Below, piece after piece: positions 1-8,756 of a stretch of DNA of 64,000 bases. Location of the stretch: the NCBI RefSeq assembly GCF_025989125.1, contig NZ_JAPDNR010000001.1, positions 5,940,087 to 6,004,086 on the forward strand. Reading direction: 5' to 3'. Numbering within the stretch: position 1 is the stretch's first letter; every line of letters starts with the position of its first letter. The position numbers and the translations under genes are program-made. The notes beneath the pieces are model-generated. The model was not told the DNA's origin. It worked only from the letters and a program-made list of their open reading frames with translations, and did not search any database. This DNA is from Chitinophaga nivalis (GTDB lineage: Bacteria > Bacteroidota > Bacteroidia > Chitinophagales > Chitinophagaceae).

Positions 1-170
1 ATTCCTCCGCCGTTGCCAATTTTTATTAAATCATTCTTCAGATACTTTTGGAAAGTGTCAACGTAGCCACAGTCAATAAGCAAATACTCTTTCTCTTCAT
101 CAGTTTTGCCAAAGCTTATCAGGAAACAATCGCCGTTTTTGGCTGGATATATTTTAATATTAACATTCAT
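1..170 (-). CDS. Metallo-beta-lactamase-fold protein, N-terminal fragment (cut by window edge)
   Basis: Reading the minus strand from the ATG at 170 gives about 56 codons that run off the window start. The translation begins MNVNIKIYPAKNGDCF and continues with LLIDCG after about 35 residues. The pattern 'hydrophobic strand - PAxxGDCFLI - LIDCG' is the usual N-terminus of MBL-fold hydrolases of the ComEC/Rec2-like type, in which the metal-binding HxHxDH motif lies further downstream (here outside the window). A purine-rich GAGGAGA sits directly before the ATG. Proteins with this start are often found in defence loci, but nothing in the window proves such a role. The plus-strand frame over the same bases is a shadow. 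Confidence 0.6.
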   Translation of the reverse strand, partial: MNVNIKIYPAKNGDCFLISFGKTDEEKEYLLIDCGYVDTFQKYLKNDLIKIGNGGG

Positions 171-723
171 TCTCCTCTTTTTTTTAATTTTAAGAACTCT
201 TCCACGAGTTTGTACGCCATTGTACAAGGGTTTATGCTAATTTAATAGAACCGGATGAACTGTCATCAGAATATACCCTGATTTCGAAATAGAGCAACGA
301 AGAGGAATGCTTCCTCGGCTTCACAGATTCAGTATATCCCGTCATTCTTACATGATCTCGCCAATTTCACAATTAACTTTTACAAAAGTCAATTCATCCT
401 TAAGAATGCGAACTTACTCGCCAACAATTACGATTAAGTAGTTCAAAGTATCTTCAAAGCACGCTGAACTTCCCGATAAACTCATTGTCTATTAATGATT
501 TAGAGGTTCGAGTCCCAAGAGGTCATCCCTATGGGATTAGGGTATAAATATGCTCTTTAAACTCGGAAAGTCTCTGTAATATATTTATTTTAAGTTATTT
601 AAAATATCTGGCCATTACAGATTTTGGTTCGATGTATGAAATGGGGCTTTGAAAACTATTCACGATAAAGGGAAAATGAAAAACATGAAACTTTCTGGCA
701 ATTAGATATTTACTGAAAAACAA
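171..723. other. Gene-free stretch between MBL fragment and tRNA-Lys
   Basis: About 550 bases with stops in all frames and no frame that looks protein-like. The only recognisable item is a tRNA T-arm-like string at 505-525. It may be the edge of an inserted or decayed island next to the tRNA. Confidence 0.4.
505..525 (+). other. tRNA T-arm-like fragment (possible attachment-site remnant)
   Basis: The plus strand reads GGTTCGAGTCCCAAGAGGTC, which matches the T-loop and 3' T-stem of a tRNA, but no D-arm or anticodon arm precedes it and the 5' T-stem strand does not pair fully. It is in the opposite orientation to the nearby tRNA-Lys, so it is not a direct repeat of that gene. It may be a fragment of another tRNA 3' end carried in by integration, or chance. 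Confidence 0.25.
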
Positions 724-757
724 AAGGGACAAAATGAAAATTTTCATTTTGTCCCTT
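724..757 (-). terminator. Terminator of tRNA-Lys
   Basis: A perfect 17+17 nt palindrome (AAGGGACAAAATGAAAA and its complement) begins 5 bases past the tRNA 3' end. On the minus strand it is followed by TTGTTTTTC. It is placed as expected for an intrinsic terminator of the tRNA transcript. Confidence 0.8.
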
Positions 758-761
758 CCAG

Positions 762-834
762 TGATCCCGCTGGGACTCGAACCCAGGACCCATACATTAA
801 AAGTGTATTGCTCTACCAACTGAGCTACGGAATC
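762..834 (-). tRNA. tRNA-Lys (anticodon TTT)
   Basis: The minus strand folds as a 73-nt cloverleaf without encoded CCA. The 7-bp acceptor stem is GATTCCG/CGGGATC with one G-T pair. The D-arm contains AGCTCAGTTGGTAGAGC. The anticodon stem is ATACA/TGTAT around CTTTTAA, giving anticodon TTT. The T-arm is CTGGG-TTCGAGT-CCCAG and the discriminator base is A. A promoter lies 25 bases upstream and a strong hairpin follows, so it is a single-gene unit. Confidence 0.95.
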
Positions 835-858
835 ATTCCCCGTTTGTATAAGGGAGTG

Positions 859-889
859 CAAAGATAGACATTTCTACCATTCCACCAAA
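859..889 (-). promoter_or_regulatory. Bacteroidota-type promoter of tRNA-Lys
   Basis: On the minus strand TTTG (889-886) is followed after exactly 19 bases by TATCTTTG (866-859). This is the textbook -33/-7 pair of the Bacteroidota primary sigma factor. The expected start is about 7 bases downstream, some 15-20 bases before the tRNA 5' end. It is the cleanest promoter in the window and supports the phylum call. Confidence 0.85.
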
Positions 890-978
890 TTTATTTCATT
901 CATTTTTAATCGTTTATCTCACCTATATTTATCCTATATATAAAAAATCAGCCATGGTGGCCGATTTAAAGCTAAAAA

Positions 979-3426
979 CTATTTTAATTTCTCCGCCAGT
1001 AGGGGCATAAAATAGCCGCCTACCACGCTCCTGGCCTGGAAGCCCACCATTTTACCATTCGTGGTTTCATGCCAGTCGCTTAGTGGAACGCGTGTAGTCG
1101 TTTCCGTAATGTACTTGTAGATGGGTTGCATCAGGGCCTGGAAATCGGCAGGGCGACTGGTGAGTACAGCAGTCCACATAATCCAGTCGGACTTGGTGTA
1201 GGTCTTGCGGCTATCCAGCGGGAGGCCATATCGTTGCTGCTTTGTCAGGTAATAGGCTATCTCCTGCTGATAGACCGAATCCGGGAACAGGCCGAAATGC
1301 AGGACCTTATCCCACACCATATTATATTTCTGGCTCCAGGTATGGGCGCCTTCGAACGTCAGGGAATAGTGGTCGCCGTCATGTGCGAGGGCTACCCATT
1401 TGCGGGCCATGGCTTCTGCGCTGGCTTTGTAGGTAGCAGCAGCGGCTTTGTCACCCAGCATTTCGGCGAGCATGGCGTAGGACCGGATACCGGCGATGGC
1501 TTTTAAGGAGAGGTTGGTATTCCGTGCCAGGTGGCCGGCAAAATCGTCGGTGCATAGCTGGTTGGCGGGGTCGAAGCCGGCGGTCTGCAGGTAGTTGGCC
1601 CAGGTGGTCAGGGTTTTCCAGTGCGCTTTGGCGTAGGCAGCATCGTGGGTAACGCGGGCGATGGCGCCGGCCAGGATCAGCATATTACCGGATTCTTCTA
1701 CGGGCATGTCTTCTTCATATACCTGTCCGTTGGCCAGTGGGTACGTGCCCAGATCGTGCGCGGCAAAGGGTTTGTTGAACCGGCCGCTTTCGGAGTAATA
1801 AAAGATGCCGTTCATCATGCCTTTGAGCAGGTCGGGATTATACAGCAGATAGAGGGGTGCGGAAGGATAGGTAACGTCGACGGTATTGATACAGCCGTTG
1901 CTGTAATTCTCTTTGGAGAGGAACAGCAGTTCACCTTTGGGACCACGTACCAGTTTATGGGCGGCGATGCTTTGCCGGTAGGCCAGTTCACAGAGGCGGG
2001 CATAGGTCTCGCCGCCGGTTTGAATGGCGTCGTGACGTAGCTGTTGGTTAAAGGCGGCACATTTCTGGATGATGGCGGCATAGTCGCGCCAGGCAGCATT
2101 CAGTTGCTGGTCGATGGTGCCAGCCGGACCTTGTTTCCACCATGCTTTGAGCGGGGTACCGAAATACTGTACCGCATATACGTCGTCGTAGCCCAGCAGG
2201 AAGAGTTGTTCCTGTGGCGTCTTTCCTACTGCCGGTAAGTTCACCACGGTACTGAGTACCATAGGACCGCTGGGTGCCGGAGCCGGTGTTTTCCCGGTGG
2301 CAAAGGCGCGGATGGCCGCGGCGCCGGTGCTGACAAACTGTGTGGGCTTGCCAGCAGCGGGTGCAGCTACATACATATAGCCCCAGTCGATGCGCAGGTC
2401 GTCGCCTTTTTGCTGTAGGACAGGCTGCGCTTTAGTACCGGCCTTCAATACAGACAGGGCGCCACTTTTATACTGACTGGCCACCACCGGCTGCGCGGGA
2501 GTATTGACACACAGATTCGTGGAAGCGCCGAAATAGAGCTGTACCGGGTGGGTATGGTTATCCCGGGAAGATACCTGGTATGAGATGTAAGACACGGGTC
2601 TGGAGAGCAGTAACAGGTCGTTCATCAGTAACGGCGAAGTGAAAGTGAGCGTCAGGTTCACCTCCCCGCAACGGAACCGGTAGCGGGTCTGGGTGGCGTT
2701 GATCTCCACACCGGTTTGTACGGCGTCGGTGAGGGATGGCGCGCCGGCAGTAGATTCCTGCCGGTACAGGCCTGCGTCCAGCATGGCGCCGCCGGCGGTA
2801 TTTTTCACATGAATGGCCAGCACATTGCCGGTGGGTTGCAATTTGTTTTTCACCGCATCCGGGATGGGGATGTACGCATACCTGTGCAGCCAGCCGTTGC
2901 GGGCATAGATCTTTTCGCCGTTGAGAAAGACTTCAATATTATCGTCGTGCCGGATTTTCAGGACCAGCGTTTCCGATATGGGTTGCTTGACGTTGAAGGT
3001 GCGGCGGGTCCAGAGGTCCGGGCTTTTCCAGGTGGTACCACCGGCGGGTGGCTGATTACTGAAAGGAGCGGCGCCTGTTGGCCACGACTGATCCCTAAAA
3101 GCGGGTGCCGTCCAATCCGCGGCGGGCGTGCTTTCCGTGTACTTTACCCGGTAGGCGTCATCTTCACTGACCGGCAACAGGGCATTGTACACAACCGGAT
3201 CTTTACCCAGTATCCGATAGGTGACGCCGTCTGCTTTCAGGTAGCCGGTGAGTGATTGTTCGGTACCCGTCCAATGGGTGGTGGGTGCTGCCGTGATGGT
3301 ATCGGCTGCAGACCAGACGCTGAAATACGGATCGTGTGTAATCAGCGGATAGGCAGGCGCAGTTTGCTGCGCGGCCACATGGCCACTGAGGACCAGTAGT
3401 AAGATGGCAGATAATGAATGCTTCAT
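979..3426 (-). CDS. Glutaminase-family protein (DUF4964/DUF5127/DUF4965/DUF1793 architecture)
   Basis: An 815-residue protein with a signal peptide (residues 1-19, cleavage after VAA) followed by the N-terminal block YPLITHDPYFSVWS typical of the DUF4964 domain of GtaA-like glutaminases. Roughly, DUF4964 spans 25-95, DUF5127 95-340, and the central and C-terminal (alpha/alpha)6-type region 430-810, with motifs such as EESGNMLIL, TDDFAGHLARNTNLSLKAI and a C-terminal DWHET. The length and order match the family, which hydrolyses L-glutamine to glutamate and ammonia. In Bacteroidota these are periplasmic or surface proteins. The family name is secure, but the substrate of this copy is not shown by sequence. 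It stands alone, with a -7-like box about 180 bases upstream. Confidence 0.85.
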   Translation of the reverse strand: MKHSLSAILLLVLSGHVAAQQTAPAYPLITHDPYFSVWSAADTITAAPTTHWTGTEQSLTGYLKADGVTYRILGKDPVVYNALLPVSEDDAYRVKYTESTPAADWTAPAFRDQSWPTGAAPFSNQPPAGGTTWKSPDLWTRRTFNVKQPISETLVLKIRHDDNIEVFLNGEKIYARNGWLHRYAYIPIPDAVKNKLQPTGNVLAIHVKNTAGGAMLDAGLYRQESTAGAPSLTDAVQTGVEINATQTRYRFRCGEVNLTLTFTSPLLMNDLLLLSRPVSYISYQVSSRDNHTHPVQLYFGASTNLCVNTPAQPVVASQYKSGALSVLKAGTKAQPVLQQKGDDLRIDWGYMYVAAPAAGKPTQFVSTGAAAIRAFATGKTPAPAPSGPMVLSTVVNLPAVGKTPQEQLFLLGYDDVYAVQYFGTPLKAWWKQGPAGTIDQQLNAAWRDYAAIIQKCAAFNQQLRHDAIQTGGETYARLCELAYRQSIAAHKLVRGPKGELLFLSKENYSNGCINTVDVTYPSAPLYLLYNPDLLKGMMNGIFYYSESGRFNKPFAAHDLGTYPLANGQVYEEDMPVEESGNMLILAGAIARVTHDAAYAKAHWKTLTTWANYLQTAGFDPANQLCTDDFAGHLARNTNLSLKAIAGIRSYAMLAEMLGDKAAAATYKASAEAMARKWVALAHDGDHYSLTFEGAHTWSQKYNMVWDKVLHFGLFPDSVYQQEIAYYLTKQQRYGLPLDSRKTYTKSDWIMWTAVLTSRPADFQALMQPIYKYITETTTRVPLSDWHETTNGKMVGFQARSVVGGYFMPLLAEKLK

Positions 3427-3603
3427 ACGTGGAATGATATCTTTAAATCTATTACATTTTTTTCAGGAATTATAGCGGTTTCTGTGGGGCATAAAAAAAG
3501 CGCAGACCCTGTACATCGCCTTGGAGGCCCTGAGAAGCCTTGTCAGTACGACACCCGGATCTACGCGTATCTTTAATAAAATAATTCCTGTATTAAGGGA
3601 GCG

Positions 3604-3611
3604 CAAAAATA
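3604..3611 (-). promoter_or_regulatory. Candidate -7 box for the glutaminase gene
   Basis: The minus strand reads TATTTTTG, matching TAnnTTTG. No good -33 TTTG is seen 19 bases further up. If used, the transcript has a leader of about 170 bases before the ATG at 3426. Confidence 0.35.
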
Positions 3612-3680
3612 CACTTTTACATGACATTCTCCATTAAATCATTCATAATATTTATCATCTATATAAAAACAAAAGTGCTG

Positions 3681-4970
3681 CTAAAAGAACACGAACCACT
3701 CCGGCCGGTAGCGGAATAAGGCCGCAATCGCCCATATGAGCGCTGCCATCCCCAGCAGGCCCAGGGCTTTCCTGTCTTTCCAGCTCCATCCCAGCAAAGC
3801 CGGGATTTCCCAATACTTGATGAGTACATATAGCACGATACCGCCCAATGCCATCCAGGACAGCACCAGGATACCCAGCTGGGCACCCGCCAGCACGCCG
3901 CTGCAAAGGAATACGAGCGTTACGGCCTGCAGCCAGCTATAGTTACGCATACCACACCGGGTTAACTTCGCGATAGAGAGCAGCAATAAGGCGATGATCA
4001 GCAAAAAGGTAAGCACCAGCAACGAAGGCATCATGATTACCGGTAAAAAGAGCAATCCTACCCAGATGAATAACGACACGGTAACGTAAGCGGCTGTACG
4101 TTGCTCTTCGTCTGCCACGGTATGCGGAAAAGGCAGCAATACCCGGCTCAGAGGTATCTCCAAACGGCGTAACGGCGGCAGGGTGAATAAACCTGCCAGC
4201 ATCGGCACAGTTACTTCATACGGATACCAGGGGTCCGGACAATGCTGCATCACCCAGGCAATGCCGGCACTGATGGCAATGGCGGGGAGGGATACCGTCT
4301 TGAATGCCAGCCAGGGGTCCTCCCCGCTCCGAAGACTGTACTTTATTTCCCGCATATACCGGCGGATATTATATTCCCGTGTAGTGATGGCCGTTAGCTG
4401 TGCCCACAACAGGAACAGCCCCGCATGTACCAGTAGGGTACGTAATACGATATCCGGTATACGAGGCCCCAGGAAGATACCCGCTATACCGATCAGCAGT
4501 AATTGCCAGGTCAGCATCCGGGGAGAAAACAACCGCCGGAACAACGGCGATAAGTAACGCACCAGCCAGTCCCGGCACCTCGACCAATAGCTATACAGTA
4601 AATGTATCAGTGCATAGGCCGCTACCAATGCTGCCAGACCGAGTAACAGCCGGGAAGCCGTAAACACGCCCCGCAACGCCTGCAACCGGGAAGGTTGCTG
4701 TAAAGAATATACCAGCGTGGTGTTGGTCATTAGTTCGGTAGCCAGCGTGGCGGCATCTTCCGGTGTAAGGTCTGGCAATAAGTATTGCTGCCGGAGCCGG
4801 AAGCTATCTGCCTGGGCGGCGGTGGCATACAGGCGCAAGGTACCATATTGATATAGCACCGTTCTTTGCTGTGGCGTCAGCGCCTCCAGGGTTTTCGCCA
4901 GCCGGGCATCGGTGGCAACAGCCAGCTGACTGGTCAGCAACAGTAAGCACAATATTTTCAGTATACGCAT
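3681..4970 (-). CDS. Polytopic membrane protein of unknown function
   Basis: A 429-residue protein. The upstream in-frame codon at 4976 is TTG, so the ATG at 4970 (MRILKILCLLLL) is preferred. It has a signal peptide (about 1-20), then a ~85-residue helical extracytoplasmic part, then about eight or nine hydrophobic segments from residue 105 to the C-terminus, which ends in WFVFF. Basic loops (for example SRCRDW, RREYNIRRYMREIK-like) lie between the helices. DUF-type proteins of this shape occur next to unrelated genes in Bacteroidota. No catalytic motif was found and no function is assigned. No partner gene overlaps it. Confidence 0.7.
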   Translation of the reverse strand: MRILKILCLLLLTSQLAVATDARLAKTLEALTPQQRTVLYQYGTLRLYATAAQADSFRLRQQYLLPDLTPEDAATLATELMTNTTLVYSLQQPSRLQALRGVFTASRLLLGLAALVAAYALIHLLYSYWSRCRDWLVRYLSPLFRRLFSPRMLTWQLLLIGIAGIFLGPRIPDIVLRTLLVHAGLFLLWAQLTAITTREYNIRRYMREIKYSLRSGEDPWLAFKTVSLPAIAISAGIAWVMQHCPDPWYPYEVTVPMLAGLFTLPPLRRLEIPLSRVLLPFPHTVADEEQRTAAYVTVSLFIWVGLLFLPVIMMPSLLVLTFLLIIALLLLSIAKLTRCGMRNYSWLQAVTLVFLCSGVLAGAQLGILVLSWMALGGIVLYVLIKYWEIPALLGWSWKDRKALGLLGMAALIWAIAALFRYRPEWFVFF

Positions 4971-5544
4971 ACACAACAGGTCTGAATGGAATAACTATTT
5001 TTAACATATACCGGCATGCTGCCGATATAATTGGATAAGTTGTTTTTTCGGGCAAATGATACCGGCGACTCATCGGTCACGGAGCCCATTCATTAACAGT
5101 ACCGGCTATACGATACAAGCTGACAAAGCGGCAATCCGATCTGGTAATGGTACTTTCTGTTCAGCGGTCATCCGGCTTCATTCCGGAAGCTAAGCCGTTG
5201 TTAAACAGCTATCTATAAGCAGGATAGCAGTTGGCACCTGGTTCATTATTCACTTTAATTACAACAATATATTACATTGATTATCTTAACATTACACAAG
5301 ATAATGAAAATCTTTATTTAAGCCTGCATTATCACTGCAGCTACGCGTAAACACCTCTTTTACAAAGGAAGGCTTTCTCCCGGACTGCTTCGCAAAAGGC
5401 CCCTGCTCCTGCCCCATTCCCCCGCTTCATCTGCCGTCAACCTGTCAGCTAACTACCTGTCTTCACAAGTGGTTTATACCCACCCACTACGTATAGCCAT
5501 CACCGGAACCACCTTCCCACCACCAATATAGAATAAAAAATAAG
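4971..5544. other. Gene-free intergenic stretch
   Basis: About 570 bases between two minus-strand genes, AT-rich around 5240-5320, with no frame that looks coding and no repeat. It probably holds the promoter for the membrane protein, but no TAnnTTTG box was found with confidence. Confidence 0.4.
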
Positions 5545-5556
5545 GACGAAAAAAAC

Positions 5557-5606
5557 AGGTTCCGGGACATCCGGCGATACCAATACCTGCCGTCATCCCG
5601 GAACCT
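5557..5606 (-). terminator. Terminator of the hexosaminidase gene
   Basis: Perfect 11-bp stems AGGTTCCGGGA (5557-5567) and its complement (5596-5606) are followed on the minus strand by GTTTTTTTCG. It lies 25 bases past the stop codon of the GH20 gene. Confidence 0.85.
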
Positions 5607-5630
5607 ATCCGTTATAAACTGTGTTGTAAA

Positions 5631-7931
5631 TTATCTGGCTGACCGTAGCCACTCATCCGGAACCGGCTGCAGCTTCCCGCCATTGATACTGTACTCCAGC
5701 CGAAGGGTGTAACCACCCCCTCCTTCTACAAACGCTACCTGCAACGGATGCCAGCCTTTCTCCAGGGCTACCTGTCCGCTCTTCTGCACAGGTGCGTGCC
5801 AGCCATCATTGTTCACCACTTCCTGTTCATCTATATAAAGGATACCGCCATCATCACAGGTCAGATAAAAACTATAGATCCCCGTTGCAGGCACCTGTAT
5901 ATAGCCCTTTATCCGGGCGCCAAAGGCGCCGCCACCTTTACCCATACCTTCCGGGATCACCACATTGGCTACCCGCAGAGAACTGTCTGCCATTGGTTTA
6001 ATAGCCGTGGCACTTTTAAAGGCGCCCTGGTAATAATCCAGTTGCAAACCCGGGAAAGCATCTTTCACCACCGTTGCTTTCAGGTAGTTTTGCTGCCGGT
6101 AGCGTAAGGTATAGATGTCGCCCCGGTTGCCGGCAGGACTGAAAGCCGCCAGCCGGATGGTATCCGGACGGGTAATCGTCAGGCTGCCCGGCAATACTTT
6201 GGCTTTTGCATCCGGAATACTGCCATCGGTGGTATAACGGATAGTCATATCCGTTAGGGGCTTTTTCACCTGTAAGCTACCCTTGTCTACAAATACATTA
6301 TCTTCTGTAAAACCATCCAGGTCGGGCAGGCGGTAATGTATCCCCAGGTTGTCCAGCCTTTTGTAGTGCGCCTGCAAACGCTGGAGATAGCCTTCGTAAT
6401 CCGGCCGGTGTGTCCACAATACTTCCGCCAGGGCGGTCATACGTGGCATAAACATATAGTCTGCTCTCTTTTCAGAGGCGATGTATTCTGTCCAGATATT
6501 AGCCTGCGCGCCCATAATATGCGTGGCTTCCTCCGGCGTTAAGCCTTTCGGTACCGGTTCAAAATGGTATACATTATAAATGGAGTTACGGTCAGGCGTG
6601 CCGTCGAAATACAGCGGATTACCTGGTGTCATAATCACTTTATTCCCATGCCGGGCTGCCTGTACCGGTGCATCCGGTACCCAGGCCCGCCAGTACATCA
6701 GCACCGCGGTAGGACTAATACCTCCCTGTAAAATCTCGTCCCAGCCAATCAGCACCTTGCCTTTGCTGTTAAAGAATTTTTCCATCCGCTTCACAAAATA
6801 GCTTTGCAGCTCCTCTACCGTTTTCAGGTTGTTCGCCTTCATCACAGCTGCACATGCCGGAGAGGATGCCCAGCTGGATTTCTCCACTTCATCTGCGCCG
6901 AGGTGAATATATTTCGACGGAAACAAGGCCGCTATTTCGGTAAATACGTCTTCCGCAAAAGTGAACGTACTTTCATTACAAGGGCAAATGGGGGTGGAGA
7001 AGTCTTTACCCCAGCCAGTTTCCTCACTACAGCTCAGGAAAGGATATGCTTTGATGGCCGCCATCATATGACCGGGCATATCTATTTCCGGAATAATTTC
7101 TATCTGTCTGTCGGCAGCATAAGCGATGATATCTTTCATCTGCTCCTGCGTATAGAAGCCACCATACCATGTTTTACCATCTTTCCGGATGATATGTTCC
7201 TCATCAATAGCCATATCCGGATTATCTATGGCCTTTTTCATGCACACAGAATCCTGGTTATTAAAGGTGCGCCACGCTCCCTGTGTGGTCAGCAGCGGAT
7301 ATTTTTTTATTTCGATCCGCCAGCCCTGGTCATCTGTGAGATGCAGGTGCAGCTTATTCATTTTGTATAAAGCGAGGAGATCGATGAATTTTTTGAGATA
7401 GGTAATAGAAAAGAAATGCCGCGACACATCCAGGTGCATCCCCCGCCAGTCGTAGGTGGGATGATCTTTCAGCTGCATAGCCGGAATCGCGATTTTTGCC
7501 AATCGCTTACCGGTAGCCGTTTCAATGGCAGGTGGCATCAGCTGGCGCAGCGTTTGCGCCGCCCGGAAAAAGCCGGTGCCGGTTTTAGCCGTAATCAGCA
7601 ATTGCTGTGGCGTTACCTCCATGGTGTAGTCTTCCGCACCCGCCAGCGCCGGATTTTGTTGCAGCACAATAGCACCCTTATCTGCTTTGGTGGCAACAGC
7701 CAGTGGTTTTCCCAGCGCCCGGGTAAAAAGTTGCTCCAGCTGCGCGGTAGCCGGTGTAAAGGCGGCCGCATCTGCGGGTAATACCAGTTTTGTTCCTGCT
7801 GTGATATCAAAAGTACCTGCCTGCGGTACCAGTTGTTGCGGATAAGGAATGATCGGATACCGCTGCGATTGGGCAAAAGCTGAATGCAACAGCAAACAGC
7901 AGGCGCCTGTAAGCCTGAAAAATTTCCACAT
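5631..7931 (-). CDS. Beta-N-acetylhexosaminidase, GH20, with PA14 domain
   Basis: Removes terminal beta-linked GlcNAc/GalNAc from chitooligosaccharides or glycans, probably in the periplasm or at the surface. Starting at the ATG at 7931 gives 766 residues with a signal peptide (MWKFFRLTGACCLLLHSAFA); the longer frame to 7991 would bury this signal and is rejected. GH20b N-domain is about 25-155, the catalytic TIM barrel about 157-500 with the DE pair at D347-E348 (HLGADEVE), a chitobiase C-terminal/FN3-like segment about 565-620 (RYTTDGSIP), and a PA14 carbohydrate-binding domain about 640-760 (YSFYLTCDDGGILYID). The domain order is typical of Chitinophaga-type exo-hexosaminidases. It is transcribed alone, with its own terminator. 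Confidence 0.93.
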   Translation of the reverse strand: MWKFFRLTGACCLLLHSAFAQSQRYPIIPYPQQLVPQAGTFDITAGTKLVLPADAAAFTPATAQLEQLFTRALGKPLAVATKADKGAIVLQQNPALAGAEDYTMEVTPQQLLITAKTGTGFFRAAQTLRQLMPPAIETATGKRLAKIAIPAMQLKDHPTYDWRGMHLDVSRHFFSITYLKKFIDLLALYKMNKLHLHLTDDQGWRIEIKKYPLLTTQGAWRTFNNQDSVCMKKAIDNPDMAIDEEHIIRKDGKTWYGGFYTQEQMKDIIAYAADRQIEIIPEIDMPGHMMAAIKAYPFLSCSEETGWGKDFSTPICPCNESTFTFAEDVFTEIAALFPSKYIHLGADEVEKSSWASSPACAAVMKANNLKTVEELQSYFVKRMEKFFNSKGKVLIGWDEILQGGISPTAVLMYWRAWVPDAPVQAARHGNKVIMTPGNPLYFDGTPDRNSIYNVYHFEPVPKGLTPEEATHIMGAQANIWTEYIASEKRADYMFMPRMTALAEVLWTHRPDYEGYLQRLQAHYKRLDNLGIHYRLPDLDGFTEDNVFVDKGSLQVKKPLTDMTIRYTTDGSIPDAKAKVLPGSLTITRPDTIRLAAFSPAGNRGDIYTLRYRQQNYLKATVVKDAFPGLQLDYYQGAFKSATAIKPMADSSLRVANVVIPEGMGKGGGAFGARIKGYIQVPATGIYSFYLTCDDGGILYIDEQEVVNNDGWHAPVQKSGQVALEKGWHPLQVAFVEGGGGYTLRLEYSINGGKLQPVPDEWLRSAR

Positions 7932-8041
7932 AGTCTGTTTCGTTAAAGCATGAATTCCAAACAGCAAACGTAATAAGAATAGCTGCTGCAAACTGATGCG
8001 ATCTTGACCATTTATGCGGTAATATTGACAGTGCCGCCGGA

Positions 8042-8644
8042 TTAATCCCGGTCAGGATCAATTTTCAGCAGGGTAAAAAACGCCGTTTCAGATAGTTCCC
8101 GTACTGCGCCAGGCGCCAGATCTCCCAGCTGCAGGTCTTCAATAGATACCCGGATCAGCCGCTGGCAGCGATGTCTGACAGCATCCACCATCTTCCGGAC
8201 CTGCCGGAATTTCCCTTCCGTCAACGTGATGTACAGCCACGTGTGCGGCGCCGCTGCTGTCAGTTCCTGCGGGCGATTGAACAAACCGGGTGGCCGCTCA
8301 GTAATTTCCACCCGGCAAGGAGGCGTGGTATAATACAGCTGTCCGCTCAGGCAAATGGGAACGCCTGTCTGCAGCCGTTTCAGCGACGCCTCACTCATCA
8401 CGCCCTTGACCCGTACCAGGTAAGTACGTTCATGCGCTTTTCCGCTATTGAATAAAAGACGGGTGACTTTTTTATTGGTCGTTAATATCAATAATCCTTC
8501 TGAGTCATTATCGAGCCGGCCAATGGCGTGAGTGCCCTCCGGGAAATCAAAAGATAAATCACCGAGCAGGTTCACCGGATCGGGGCTCACAAACTGCGAC
8601 ACCATATTGAATGGCTTATTGACAATAAAATAACGATGCTCCAT
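8042..8644 (-). CDS. rRNA pseudouridine synthase, RsuA/RluE family
   Basis: A 200-residue single-domain enzyme lacking the S4 domain, as in RluE. It starts with the typical YFIVNKPFNMVSQF strand. The catalytic aspartate is D45 in GRLDNDSEGLL, followed by LTTNKK and ERTYLVRVKG, and near the C-terminus LTEGKFRQVRKMV, which is the family's RNA-binding signature. It converts a uridine of 23S rRNA to pseudouridine; RluE modifies U2457 in E. coli, and the same site is likely but inferred. It lies downstream of the DAC-domain gene and is separated from it by a hairpin. Confidence 0.9.
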   Translation of the reverse strand: MEHRYFIVNKPFNMVSQFVSPDPVNLLGDLSFDFPEGTHAIGRLDNDSEGLLILTTNKKVTRLLFNSGKAHERTYLVRVKGVMSEASLKRLQTGVPICLSGQLYYTTPPCRVEITERPPGLFNRPQELTAAAPHTWLYITLTEGKFRQVRKMVDAVRHRCQRLIRVSIEDLQLGDLAPGAVRELSETAFFTLLKIDPDRD

Positions 8645-8693
8645 AATATATTAACGCGCCGCAAATTACGGTTTTAACCGCAGCAGCAAAATG

Positions 8694-8716
8694 ACCAGGG
8701 GTGCTGCTCCCCTGGT
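8694..8716 (-). terminator. Terminator after the DAC-domain gene
   Basis: ACCAGGGG (8694-8701) pairs with CCCCTGGT (8709-8716) over a 7-base loop. On the minus strand it is followed by CATTTTGC. It separates the DAC gene from the pseudouridine synthase gene. Confidence 0.6.
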
Positions 8717-8756
8717 TATCTTCTTTTTGAAAAGTGGTTGTCGGTTACGGCTATGC

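Noticed and set aside
595..861. 88-residue minus-strand open frame
   Set aside because: Runs across the tRNA-Lys and its terminator, so it cannot be a protein gene.
1126..1506. 126-residue plus-strand frame inside the glutaminase gene
   Set aside because: Antisense shadow of a well-supported 815-residue coding region.
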